Assembly: GCA_964020155.1 (NCBI GenBank)
Contig: OZ026565.1
Span: 1,647,501-1,687,500, forward strand
From: Chondrilla cf. caribensis
Taxonomy: Eukaryota > Porifera > Demospongiae > Chondrillida > Chondrillidae
Direction: 5' to 3'
Length of the DNA stretch: 40,000 bases
Part shown: positions 25,016-38,234 of the stretch, piece after piece
How the letters are laid out: every line of letters starts with the position of its first letter
How positions within the stretch are numbered: position 1 is the stretch's first letter
The notes under the pieces: model-generated
The model's input: the letters and a program-made list of their open reading frames with translations, nothing else
The model's database searches: none
What the model was told of the DNA's origin: nothing
Program-made: the position numbers and the translations under genes

Positions 25016-25539
25016 ACGAGTCTGTGGGTATGTGCATGTGTAAATGTGTACATGCATGTGGGTGTGTACACGTGTGCATGTATTTTGACATTTTATGTAT
25101 GTGTGCATGTATGTATTTGCATGCTGATATCCCTATGTATACCCACACATACGTAGATTTGCATTAGTATGTCACAATAGGTTAAAGTCAATCACACAGC
25201 CACACAATTCAAAAGAAAAAGCACACGTAACACACACTTGTCTCCCATATATGATTGGATATACTCCGTAGAAATCACCTTAAAGTGTTCAGACAGAACC
25301 AATGGGGCATGTCTAGAATATCTTCCATCAATAGGTCAATACCTGGATGTCTTTGTCGGAGCCACAAACGTGGACAACTTTACCAACAGTGCTGCAGCAG
25401 GTCCAGTCGAGCAGACTCGTATGGGTCTAACTCCGTTAGCTCAAATTTCCTCACCAGACAAATGGTTATGTTTGTCTGAACAGTCTCTTGTTTGGATTGT
25501 TACACCCAATTAACAGTACATTATGATAACACAATTTAT
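25016..25539. other. Unique stretch with an unassigned open frame
   Basis: Positions 25238-25513 are open on the plus strand in two overlapping frames (91 and 74 codons) with non-repetitive composition. I recognise no domain, and no clear splice sites bound it. It is among the better places for a missed exon, but unsupported. Confidence 0.2.
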
Positions 25540-26143
25540 TCCAGTGTCTCCAAAGGTCTGACTTATTCAGACTACACTGTATTTCAGTGTCTCCAGAGGT
25601 CTGACTTATCCAGACTACTCTGTATTTCAGTGTCCCCAGAGGTCTGACTTATCCAGACTACACTGTATTTCAGTGTCCCCAGAGGTCTGACTTATCCAGA
25701 CTACACTGTATTTCAGTGTCTCCAGAGGTCTGGCTTATCCAGACTACACTGTATTTCAGTGTCCCCAGAGGTCTGACTTATCCAGACTACACTGTATTTC
25801 AGTGTCCCCAGAGGTCAGACATATCCAGACTACACTGTATTTCAGTGTCCCCAGAGGTCTGACTTATCCAGACTACACTGTATTTCAGTGTCCCCAGAGG
25901 TCTGACTTATCCAGGCTACACTGTATTTCAGTGTCCCCAGAGGTCAGACATATCCAGACTACACTGTATTTCAGTGTCCCCAGAGGTCAGACTTATCCAG
26001 ACTACACTGTATTTCAGTGTCCCCAGAGGTCTGACTTATCCAGACTACACTGTATTTCAGTGTCTCCAGAGGTCTGACTTATCCAGACTACACTGTATTT
26101 CAGTGTCTCCAGAGGTCTGACTTATCCAGGCTATATACACTTT
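25540..26143 (-). repeat. 43-bp minisatellite, 14 units
   Basis: CAGTGTC recurs every 43 bp from 25542 to 26101. Units contain CCAGAGGTCTGACTTATCCA and GACTACACTGTATTT. Read on the minus strand, each unit starts TACAGTGTAGTCTGGATAAG, which looks like a pogo/Tigger-type terminal repeat, so the array again seems to be a multiplied transposon end. Variants (CTGAC versus CAGAC, CTCC versus CCCC) are shared by non-adjacent units, as expected from unequal exchange. No partner end was found. Confidence 0.92.
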
Positions 26144-26239
26144 ATTCAAACACAAAAACTGAATGTGGCTTAAGTGTAGCACATACCTACACCAATGAGC
26201 ATGGAGTACAATATATAGGGTATATTTCAGCTATTTTAT

Positions 26240-26279
26240 ATACAGCTGAAGAAGATCTATGTATCGAAACGTCCTGTGT
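26240..26279 (+). ncRNA. Hammerhead-ribozyme-like motif, probably retroelement-derived
   Basis: In order: stem I 5' strand AUACAG (26240-26245), core CUGAAGA (26246-26252, fitting CUGANGA), a short stem II with GAU/AUC around loop CUAUGU, core GAAA (26266-26269), minimal stem III C-G, then U-C at 26272-26273, then the stem I 3' strand CUGUGU (26274-26279), which pairs with AUACAG over six positions (one G-U). Minimal stem III type I hammerheads are known from Penelope-like elements. One unpaired A before stem II departs from the consensus, so this copy may be weak or inactive. No reverse transcriptase is seen nearby. Confidence 0.5.
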
Positions 26280-26395
26280 TTTTACTGAATTACTGGCTGT
26301 GATTACACTCAATAACTCTTGCTACTCACCAAAAATTTCATTTTCTCCATCACAATTTACCTGTTAAGATTTACCAATTCATTCATAACTTGAAG

Positions 26396-26650
26396 AACAA
26401 ACCAATTCTTTCTATCAGAGATACTTACTATCAGTACTGGTTAACAAGGTGTACGTATGAGTTAGGGACTGAGTAAAGTGCACATATGTATTCAACTATT
26501 AGCAGAGGTACCTACTATCAGCACTGGTTGACATAATGTATACAGTATACATATATACAGACCAATGTATACTAAAATTAATGTCTTGAGTATGAGGTAT
26601 GTATGTATGTACATACTAAGCAAGTTGTTCATGCATGTAGGATCCTTAAC
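26396..26650 (-). mobile_element. 17-bp-array family, fragmentary inverted copies
   Basis: ATACTTACTATCAGTACTGG plus TTAACAAGGTGTACG and GGGACTGAGTAAAGTG match the right flank of the 17-bp-array family in reverse. A second partial copy (GGTACCTACTATCAGCACTG, GTTGACATAATG) follows at about 26505. No array and no intact end, so these are remnants. Confidence 0.6.
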
Positions 26651-26712
26651 GTATTGTAATTTGACTTCATTTCACCTGAATGAGGAAGATACAGCTGATT
26701 GGTGATGTAACT

Positions 26713-26726
26713 GTTGCTATGGTAAC
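26713..26726. promoter_or_regulatory. X-box-like palindrome (RFX-type)
   Basis: GTTGCTATGGTAAC fits the RFX X-box pattern GTHNYYATRRNAAC at every position. It is followed at once by CTCCATGGCAAC, an additional half-site. RFX factors are conserved in animals and control ciliary genes. Functional use here is inferred only from sequence, and no downstream gene was identified. Confidence 0.4.
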
Positions 26727-26887
26727 CTCCATGGCAACAACACTTATTTTAAAATCTATTAAGACCATATAATGGAGTGTAATCAATAAGCTAATCCCTC
26801 TAAACAAGATAATTCACAAAACATGACAAATAACTGTGGTAATTAGTTTGTTTAAAACAAGCACTTAGGAGTAACTGAGTTGTCCAG

Positions 26888-26901
26888 GTTACCATGGTAA
26901 C
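26888..26901. promoter_or_regulatory. Perfect X-box palindrome (RFX-type)
   Basis: GTTACCATGGTAAC is a perfect 14-bp palindrome matching the X-box consensus, 175 bp from the site at 26713. Two good sites this close are more than I would expect casually, but no promoter or gene start can be recognised beside them. Confidence 0.4.
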
Positions 26902-26988
26902 TATCACATATAAACATAACCGAACATAACTAACACATGACCCATCCAAACTCAGATACACTCATTGAGGAGAGATGGTAGAAGACAT

Positions 26989-27080
26989 TGTAGAACCATC
27001 TCAGAATTGAGAACACCTGTACGACTAATTAAATTGGTCTTAATTGTGGATGGTCCCACTTCTGAAGTTGTAATACGGTA
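26989..27080 (+). mobile_element. Degenerate GAGACC/GGTCCTA family remnant
   Basis: TGTAGAACCATCTCAGAATT, GAGAACACCTGT, TTGGTCTTAATTGTGGATGG and TCCCACTTCTGAAGTTG follow the order of the long copy at 20770-21520 with many substitutions. A further scrap (GGCCCTATTACTGAGGTG and a GGCTCTACTGTA right end) lies at about 27325-27373. Confidence 0.55.
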
Positions 27081-27528
27081 CCAGTCACCAACAGGGAATG
27101 GGAGATGAAGAGGCAAGGAAGTAGAAAGAAGTAGAAATTCCACCAATTGTAGAACTGTGAAGCTAGCCACAAAGCTATGTATATAACACTCCAGACATAA
27201 TACGTGTGCTAGTGTTGTGTGAGTGTGTTCATTTTTGATTGTTGTTTATGTGCCGTTAATTCACTGGTTACCTTGTGAAGTAGCCACCAGGTTAAAGGTC
27301 ACCCTGGTATAAACAAGACACCTGGGAAAAGGTGGCCCTATTACTGAGGTGCTCTTTGACTGTGGCTCTACTGTACTACATATATATGACTGGCCTAGCA
27401 CAAGCAGCACTCGGCCAAAGTGGTAATTTACAATGGGTGATCATGGATTACATAAGGCACTTCCTGTATCTGTTACCATGGTGATATCCCGATCCTGGCG
27501 ACTAGATGGATGGACAGTAACTAACAAG

Positions 27529-27790
27529 ATAGACCAGACCGATAGATTATTGATTGATAAAGAGTAGATAGATGGATAAATTAATACAGTACATAAATAG
27601 ATAGATAGAGAATAGATAGCTAGTTTGATTGATAGATATACACAGATAGATTGATTGGTAAGTGGATAGGTTGATAAATATAGAGCAGATAGGTAGATTA
27701 ATAGATGGATGGATATAGATAAGTACGTAGATAGATTCCTACATACACAGTTATATTTGGGTAGATAGATTGGTAGATAGGTAGCTAAAC
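27529..27790. repeat. Imperfect (GATA)n tract
   Basis: GATA/TAGATAGATGG words with many substitutions. Old, degraded tetranucleotide repeat. Confidence 0.9.
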
Positions 27791-29230
<1,440 letters not shown>

Positions 29231-29519
29231 GTACACACGTACAGACATGTACATACACAAATACACATGCATCCCCACACATACACTGCACTATATATAT
29301 AGTATTAAGTATACACATGTACAATTATGTGTATCAGCATGTACATGTGCACGTAAGAACAGATCATACACTTATTATACTGTATATACGTACATAGATA
29401 CAGTACTGGACAATCACACACACAAGCATGCTTCCACGTAACCGCAAATTCCCTCCCGAGGCGCATGCTAGCACACGAACACCACATCACATTATCTCTA
29501 TTATAAGTTTTGCTATACA

Positions 29520-29780
29520 CTAATCACTTTAGACTTATCCTATACTTTCCCACCAAAACGAATCACATTTAGCATGGTAATGTGCCCAGTGCGGGAAACA
29601 GTAATTCAACTATCATTTATCATACTCTTGGTGGTTAATTAAATTTTTCGCCATTTACTAATCAATTTAGAACTATCCTCTTCTTTCTCGTGCAAATGAA
29701 TTGCATTTAGTACGGCAATATGACCAGCGTGGGTGACATTAATTTATCTATCACTTATCGTTCTTGTGGTGGGCTTATCA
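29520..29780. repeat. Diverged 138-bp tandem duplication
   Basis: Copy 1 from 29520 (CTAATCACTTTAGACTTATC) and copy 2 from 29658 (CTAATCAATTTAGAACTATC) align along their length: AAATGAATTGCATTTAG against AACGAATCACATTTAG, then ATCACTTATCGTTCTTGTGG against ATCATTTATCATACTCTTGG. The visible divergence marks an old duplication of otherwise unique sequence. Confidence 0.75.
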
Positions 29781-29960
29781 GCATCCCCTTGCACCAGCAG
29801 ATGGAGCTGAGCTGGGAATTTTGACATTTTCCTCAAATTCAACTAAACTTCTTCCGATGAACTTTTATTAGCACAGGTGGCATCCATGCTGTGAGTATGG
29901 GTGGCTTGCCAAGTGTGGAGTGGGTTAATGGATAATTACCATATCATACCTGGAAATATG

Positions 29961-30583
29961 TACAGTGCAACTTGCTAAGTAAGTACCTTGGTTAGTACGT
30001 ACACACTCCTGGTTAGCACGCACTCCTGGTTAGTACACACTTGTGGTTAGTACACTCTCCTGGTTAGTACACACTCCCAGTTAGTACACACGCCTGGCTA
30101 GCACACACTCCTGGTTAGCACACACTCCTGGTTAGTACACACTCCTGGTTAGTACACACTCCTGGTTAGTACACACTCTTGGTTAGTACACACTCCTGGT
30201 TAGCACACACTCCTGGTTAGCACACACTCCTGGTTAGTACACACTCCTGGTTAGTGTACACTCCTGGTTAGCACACACTCCTGGTTAGTACACACTCCTG
30301 GTTAGTACACACTCCCAGTTAGTACACACGCCTGGCTAGTACACACTCCTGGTTAGTACACACTCCCAGTTAGTACACACTCCTGGTTAGTACACATGCC
30401 TGGCTAGTACACATTCCTGGTTAGTGCACACTCCTGGTTAATACATACTTCTGGTTAGTGAGAAGACTTTATTTAGACTATAGATCATGCACACTGTCAA
30501 CCAGTACTGGTAGTAAGTACCTCTGATAAGAGGTACAGATTTGATGTGCCCTTCAATGTACTCACTAAGCATGTTTGACTGTA
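29961..30583 (+). mobile_element. 17-bp-array MITE, full-length reference copy
   Basis: This 623-bp element has a left end TACAGTGCAACTTGCTAAGT and a right end whose reverse complement is TACAGTCAAACATGCTTAGT. About 21 of 26 terminal positions match, flush with TA. About 27 units of TAGTACACACTCCTGGT fill 29996-30462, with variants CCCAGTT, GCCTGGCT and AGCACAC scattered along the array. A unique right flank (CAACCAGTACTGGTAGTAAG, TGTGCCCTTCAATGTACTC) completes it. No coding capacity. Confidence 0.85.
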
Positions 30584-30882
30584 CATGTGTATTGGCACAG
30601 AATAACAATAGGCATTTTGGCATTTTCAGCCAAATTCAATAGCTGCCAATATTGCTTTTGGTAATAAATGACATTTTGATGATCCAGCCAAATCCAACTA
30701 TCACATTTTTTGATATGCCGTATGACATTTTTAATGACTCAAAAAAAATACAAGTTTATTTGAATCTCTATCATGAACCCTTACTAGTGGCAAAGGCACA
30801 ATGGCTAAATTCGTTACGTCATCACCTACATATATACATATACATTAACTGGTTCTTACAATAAATGATGTGTGTATGTACA

Positions 30883-31185
<303 letters not shown>

Positions 31186-31392
31186 TGTTATACGTGTGTA
31201 GGTATATGCATGTGCATGCATGCGTGCACTTGTGTATTTGTGCATGTGAGTGTTTGTGATTGCATGTGGGCCTATCTGGATCAGTTCAAAAATACTCCCG
31301 TTTTGAAATAATAAACAGTTAGGTGTACTCAAAACAGTCATTCAAGTATGCATGATTGTCCAGTAAGCTGTTCCGCACACCACACAAACATT

Positions 31393-31765
31393 GGGAAGAT
31401 AAGAAACTCACTACAGTATCTCATCATGTGGGTGGATTAAGTAGGTTCACTCGGTACAGTCTACAATAATGGGGAGATCTCAACATGTGGGTAGATTATA
31501 GAGGTCCACTCAGTACAGTCTACAATAATGGGGAGATCTCAACATGTGGGTAGATTATAGAGGTTCACTCAGTACAGTTTACAATGATGGGGAGATGTGG
31601 ATAGAATATCGATATTGACCTATTACAATCTACAATGATGGGGAGATCTCAACATGTGGGTAGAGAGGTTCGCTCAGTACAGTTTACAATGATGGGGAGA
31701 TGTGGATAGATTATAGAGATTGACCTTTTACAATCTACAATGATGGGGAGATCTCTAACATGATT
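31393..31765. repeat. 59-bp tandem repeat with shortened units
   Basis: GGGGAGAT recurs at 31471, 31530 and 31589 (59-bp steps), then at about 51- to 53-bp steps. Units contain CAACATGTGGGTAGATTATA and TCACTCAGTACAGT. Later units alternate between a long form with AGATCTCAACATG and a short form with AGATGTGGATAG, a hint of dimeric structure. Confidence 0.85.
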
Positions 31766-32456
<691 letters not shown>

Positions 32457-32472
32457 ACACAACAGACCCTGT

Positions 32473-32474
<2 letters not shown>

Positions 32475-32543
<69 letters not shown>
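32475..32543. repeat. (AC)n tract, right arm of a giant inverted repeat
   Basis: About 68 bp of AC (one ACCACA break) starting only about 20 bp after the TG tract, so a single strand can pair TG with AC as a long hairpin in many registers. Confidence 0.97.
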
Positions 32544-32546
<3 letters not shown>

Positions 32547-33337
32547 CACACAAGAGCCCACACAGAAGCATAAATTTGTTGACCCAGACACCATATTGGA
32601 AGGCTTCTGTGATGAACATCTTCCTGTGAAAGGGACATCCCCTTGAGAACACCATGACAACAGCCCCCACAAGGGGTATAGGCCTTCCTGACAGCACCAA
32701 GTGTATTGTTCTAAAAATAGTACGGTGATATCAAAAATAGCACAATGACATCACCAGGCATGTTCAGTGACCCTAAGTGGCTAGGAAATACCAGGTGATA
32801 CCATTAGCAATAAAAATCACAACGTCACCTACAGCAACATCCTGGCAACTGCCTTCTCCATAGAAACTGGTTTTAATATGTACTTCCTTAAGTTGCACAA
32901 CACTTGACGCAAAACGTGAATACGCTTCCTTCATTCATCATTATAAATATATGGTAGTGCTGTTAACCAACAGGGCAAGCTGATTCAAATGATATTATTG
33001 TTCTTACACAGGAAATCAACTCCTCATGTGTACACAGTTAGAATTTAGCCTCGTCATCCTCCAACTTCACAGCAGGAAGAGTTGGGAAGCTAGCAAAGGT
33101 CAAGGGCTGATAATGAGGAGACTGGGTTTTCTGTTCACAAAGGGTGCATGGTTAGGAAAGGAATTCACACACAACAGTACAAACATACTGAAAATACACC
33201 AAAGTACATATGTACATATAAGTTACAAGTTGTTTAAGCATTCACACACACATTAATTCCGGGAAATTTATGAGAATGTTAGCAACACAATCTACTGGAA
33301 TGGAATTGGACACATAGTCAACATGTTGACACATACA

Positions 33338-33338
<1 letters not shown>
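32544..33338. other. Unique spacer
   Basis: A 76-codon plus-strand frame (33026-33256) and shorter ones carry no recognisable motif. No RNA gene seen. Confidence 0.4.

Positions 33339-33396
<58 letters not shown>
33339..33396. repeat. (CA)n microsatellite
   Basis: 58 bp, uninterrupted. Confidence 0.97.
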
Positions 33397-33398
<2 letters not shown>

Positions 33399-33832
33399 AC
33401 ATACATGCAGTACATATGTCCACGTATTGAAGCACATATATGGCTCCATCAGTTCCTTATTATACCCAGGCTCAAAAAAAATGAAATTGCAAGGCCACAA
33501 TCAGCCGAGGTACCAAACTCTCGACTACGCACTTCACTTGAAAACAAACATACCATTGTGCGATATTTAAGGAGCAGTACACATGCTCAATGAATTACAC
33601 AACTATTCGATGAATGAGGGCTCTGCATACAATGAAGCTGGACGCATGTAATGGGTGCCAGTAGACAGGACACTGATTCTCAGAGAGGAAGTTTGGTCAC
33701 TCAAATGAAAGTACTATATACGTGTATTAATACATACGTACTGTCAAGTATGAATGATGTCATACAATGTGTATACAATACAATATGTATGTACCGGATA
33801 CCATACATACAAGTACATCCAATCCAATACAA

Positions 33833-33994
33833 TACAGTAGAACCGCTCTATTGCAAACCTCTGAAATGTGGAAACCTCTGTAATAAGGACACCATTCTGT
33901 GTCCCAGTGTAGTACTGTAGTGTATAAAATGACCTCTGTATTAAGGACTTAAATCAAGGTCCCATAGTGTCCTTAATAGAGCAGTTCCACTGTA
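33833..33994. mobile_element. Compact 162-bp MITE with CAGT ends
   Basis: The left end TACAGTAGAACCGCTCTATT and the reverse complement of the right end, TACAGTGGAACTGCTCTATT, match at 18 of 20 positions, with TA at both borders. Internally, CCTCTGTAATAAGGACAC and CCTCTGTATTAAGGACTT echo the ends. There is no tandem array. CAGT(A/G)GAAC termini and TA borders are typical of pogo/Tigger-like non-autonomous elements. Confidence 0.85.
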
Positions 33995-34410
33995 ATACTA
34001 TAGTACATACAATACAATAATATTATAGTATGTACATATAATACAATAATACTATAGTACATACAATACAATAATACTATAGTACATATACACATAGTAT
34101 GATACAAAAAAGGCCAGCTTGCTACAGCACATTACAGTACATACAGTATTATACAGTACACGTAGTACATACAGTATTGTACATACAGTAAATGTACTTT
34201 CAAAATAGTACAGTACATACAGTGTATGCAGTACACATGGTACATACATACAGTAAAAGTACATAGTACAGTACAGTACATTCGGTATGATACAGTACCC
34301 ACAGCAAATACAGCATTGTGTACATACAGTAAATGCACATTCAATACAGTACAGAACATATTTTGCAGTACACATGCTACATACATTGAATGTACATACT
34401 ATACAGAATA
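33995..34410. repeat. Degenerate GTACATACA/ATACAATA repeat
   Basis: About three units of a roughly 33-bp ACTATAGTACATACAATACA repeat (33995-34095), followed by irregular TACAGTACATACAGTA words to 34410. The region at 37140-37460 has the same words in reverse complement. Confidence 0.75.
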
Positions 34411-34849
34411 ATTACACTTACACTGCATAGCACACACCCCAGTAGATGATGCTACAATGTGCACCTCCTGCAGGTGTGTGCGCATGTACATGGACAGCAG
34501 AGACGTTTGGTCTACCACAGGCAAAACACCTGATTCTGCTGAACAGGAAGAAAGACCCCTGGTTGTTACTGCATTCTCGCTAACCTGATGTCTGGAGGTC
34601 TGGATGGAGGTGGTGGAGGGATTGGAAGAGAGAAGAGTACGTGAGAGGGTCCCGGGAATTCACAAGGTGGTAAACCTCACACGATGTTCGAAGTGCGGGA
34701 TTGTCATGCTTGTCTCCGATAACACCTGAGAATTGCGAGAGGAATGAGGAGATAAAACTGTGTTCAAATGGTCATTGAGCACAGGAGTAGAGCCAATAAC
34801 ATTACAATGGTTGCAAGTACACAAAGAGACACATATTTCTGTAATGTGA

Positions 34850-35015
34850 CGTCTGTACAATCCAACACTATGATACTGATTCATCTCTATATAATTCAAC
34901 ACTGCAATAATCCAACACTATAACAATGCTACACTTTTATAACCCAATGCTATTATGACACAACATCTCTATAATCCAACACTATCATAATGCTACATCT
35001 CTATAATCCAACCAC
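34850..35015. repeat. Degenerate TATAATCCAACACTA repeat
   Basis: The words CTATAATCCAACAC and ATAATGCTACA recur at irregular spacing. TAATCCAAC-type words resemble pogo-like terminal sequence, but no ends are visible. Confidence 0.6.
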
Positions 35016-35269
35016 ATCCTGGGACAAGGCATTGTAACAGTTATAGATTTCAGAAAATTTTTGCTAATCTTATACCATCTCATCTGCTGTCGTTAATATG
35101 AACAAATTCACTCATGTGTAATATTATAATAATGATTTGTGCAATCTACCAAACTTAGCTACGTATCTGCTATGTTTCCTCCATGTATTGTGGGAGATCT
35201 ATGAGAATTGACTTTATGCTACATACCCTCCATAATCTGACAACCTTTAACCTATCATTATCTGCGATG

Positions 35270-35394
35270 CAGAGTGCTGGATTATCAAGGGCCAACTATA
35301 CTTATGAATGAATCTGTTTCATTCTCGTGCACAGTAACTCCTGACTATTAATGTACATCACAATACAGAGTAACTTTGTTAATCCAGCACTCTG
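35270..35394. repeat. 15-bp perfect inverted repeat
   Basis: CAGAGTGCTGGATTA (35270-35284) is the exact reverse complement of TAATCCAGCACTCTG (35380-35394), with 95 bp between them. It is probably a fold-back or MITE remnant related to the neighbouring TAATCCAAC repeats. Confidence 0.75.
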
Positions 35395-35744
35395 TCTAAA
35401 AATAACACGTTGGATCACAAAGTCTGTCAGATCACAGTGGTTTCAGTAGTCTAGCAGAAAGGATGGGTAGAGTTTAATTCCCAGTAGAGTGGCTGAAAGA
35501 GAAGCTGGAATATCAAGTGACTGTGTTTTCAGACAAAAAAATTTGGTCTGAAATTTTAATTTGATTAATACGTCTACACTGATGAGGTCAAGGTACACAG
35601 CAGACTCACACACAAATACCACTTTAATTAGTCATTGGGTGGGGATCAAGTGTAGCTATAATTAAGGTAAAAAAATCTAATTGACCTGACTCCTGTTCAG
35701 TATATGTATGCAGTTGTCTGTCTGGAATCACAGTGCATGTGTGG

Positions 35745-36385
35745 AAACAGTGAGATGTCTGGAAACCTTCACCAGAGCACAAAAACAATTAAGTGACTGG
35801 AATACGGCTGTTACACTACAATGTATGAAAACAACGAGTCGTTAGAAATTAGCACCTCCTGTACACTAAACAATTACTGGGTCTGGAAATCGGCTGTTAC
35901 ACTACAATGTATGAAAACAAAAAGTCGTTAGAAATTAGCACCTCCTATACACTAAACAATTACTGTGTCTGGAAACATACACCAAAAACATGAAAACAAT
36001 CCAACAACTGTAAAACAGCAGCTACTGCATTGTAATGCATGACAACAATTAAATGTGTGAAAACAATACCTTTTGTGTGGAAACAGTGAGATAAAATCAA
36101 AATAGCACCTCCTGTAAAGAGAACAATTACTGCGAATGTCTGGAAGCCTACATAGTTAACATGAAAACAATTACGAGATGGAAAAACAGTTGCTATACAT
36201 AACAGTAACTATACATACGTATGTACAGTATAATGTACGGGTACATGAGAAGTAATGAAACAGTACCTAATGTATGGGACATTGAGATGTCTGGAATGTC
36301 TGCAGCATTAACATAATAAATTACTAAAAAAACAGTAGCTACAATGATGTATGGCAACAATTAGACGTCTGACAGTAGCGCCCAA
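35745..36385. repeat. 86-bp and related degenerate tandem repeats
   Basis: Two close copies start at 35805 and 35891 (CGGCTGTTACACTACAATGT, TAGAAATTAGCACCTCCT, ACTAAACAATTACTG). Progressively degraded relatives (ATGAAAACAATTA, GTCTGGAAAC, TAGCACCTCCTGTA) continue to about 36385. Confidence 0.8.
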
Positions 36386-36539
36386 TGTACGGACAGCATT
36401 TGGCGTATGGCAAACAAGTACTGTAGACATCGAGAAACCTGCATGAGTTGTACCATATACCTAGGGTCTATGGTTGTATAAACATGAGCAAATATAGTAG
36501 TATGTAGGGATCTACACATATTCACTGCATATATAGGCA

Positions 36540-36541
<2 letters not shown>

Positions 36542-36617
<76 letters not shown>
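36542..36617. repeat. (TG)n microsatellite
   Basis: 76 bp of pure TG, followed by TACATGCGTGCATGCG and a short second TG run. Confidence 0.97.
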
Positions 36618-36619
<2 letters not shown>

Positions 36620-36639
36620 ATGCGTGCATGCGTGTGTGT

Positions 36640-37140
36640 GTGTGTTTGTACAATGTATTATGTACTGTACTGATTTCAAATACTTTACCGTGTTGAACGC
36701 GATCAGTCTTTGCATATGTACATGTTGCTACGCACCAATTAATGTGTTTCGAATAGCACAATGCTTAAATATGGCAACAAATTCTAATGTGCAGTGAGTG
36801 TTGGCGAGTGTGGAATCCCAGCTCATGTCAAACGAATTCGGTTAGAATCAAGTTACCCAGATACGTACATACGTGCATACGGTATCTGAAGGTAAGGAAA
36901 AGTACACAGAGCACTAGCAGTAGCTCCGACATCAAAGAAGCTGTTCACATGCCATATACAGTACATCAGTTACTCTGACATCACAGCATATGCTCATGTT
37001 GCGTATACGTACACGTTTGTGTTAGGCACCAATATGAAGGCATCTGTTCACATTCATCATATAATGTGCCATGTGCATAGATGGGACATTAGCATATGTC
37101 TCTACATTATTAGCTAAAAATGAATATTAGATACATAACA
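36640..37140. other. Unique spacer
   Basis: No gene or repeat recognised. Confidence 0.45.
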
Positions 37141-37460
37141 CATACATTTACATACTGTATTGAATGTACTGTACATACTGGTACACTGTGTGTACTGTGC
37201 ACAGTACTTTATGCACTGATGTACTGTATCAGTATGTACTGTGCGTACTTTACTTACTGCATGTACAGGACATTTGTACTGCATGTACTGTATGTATTGT
37301 GTGTACTGTGTGTACATATGTATGTACGTACTGTGTGTATTGTATGTATTGTGTATACTGTGTGTACATATGTACGTACTGTATGTACTGTACTGTGTGT
37401 ATTGTGTATACTGCGTGCACATATGTACGTACTGTATGTACTGTATGTATTGTGTGTACC
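37141..37460. repeat. Degenerate TGTACTGTATGTACTG repeat
   Basis: Irregular GTACTGTATGTA and TGTGTGTACATATGTACGTA words, with a roughly 60-bp higher periodicity in 37310-37460. Open frames on both strands are Tyr/Cys/Val- or His/Thr/Tyr-rich and spurious. Confidence 0.8.
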
Positions 37461-37898
37461 CTGTTAATGATCAATCGTTATGATTTGCTTTGCCATATTT
37501 ACTCACTTAATAGTCATTTAGTACTGTATTCATTGCCTAAGGGCCTTTTATTAATAATAACATGGACCCCGTTAACGATACATTCCTATGAAGGATGAGT
37601 TGAACTGGATACTGTACTGTACATATAAACATTTGAAAAGTTAACCGTTAAACGTTGACCTGGTAATGGTGAATATTAACAAAAAGCTTATTTTTCACTG
37701 ATTATCAATTACTTTGCGATCTACACCATTTTAACCTGTTTCAACTATGAACTAGTGCATTCAAGTATGTACTGTATTAGATCAGAAAACCCTCAGGAGA
37801 GATCATGAGCGGTAGTTAATGTGCACCAAGGTAACTCACTGAGGCCCAAATTCCGAGACTCAAACATGTCTCTAACATTAGCATTATGATCACACACC

Positions 37899-38231
<333 letters not shown>

Positions 38232-38234
<3 letters not shown>

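Noticed and set aside
25802..26077. 91-codon frame with a repeated Tyr-Phe-Ser-Val-Pro-Arg motif
   Set aside because: It arises from the 43-bp minisatellite, with the peptide repeat produced only every three units.
26240..26279. The ribozyme-like motif as part of a coding exon
   Set aside because: The frame through it is short and closed by stops, and no reverse transcriptase or endonuclease motif was found within several hundred bases.
27529..27790. Cluster of GATA-factor binding sites
   Set aside because: The sequence is a degraded GATA tetranucleotide repeat; site density follows from the repeat, and nothing indicates regulation.
29996..30462. CRISPR-like regular repeat
   Set aside because: The 17-bp units are head-to-tail without spacers, in eukaryotic-looking DNA, and inside a MITE.
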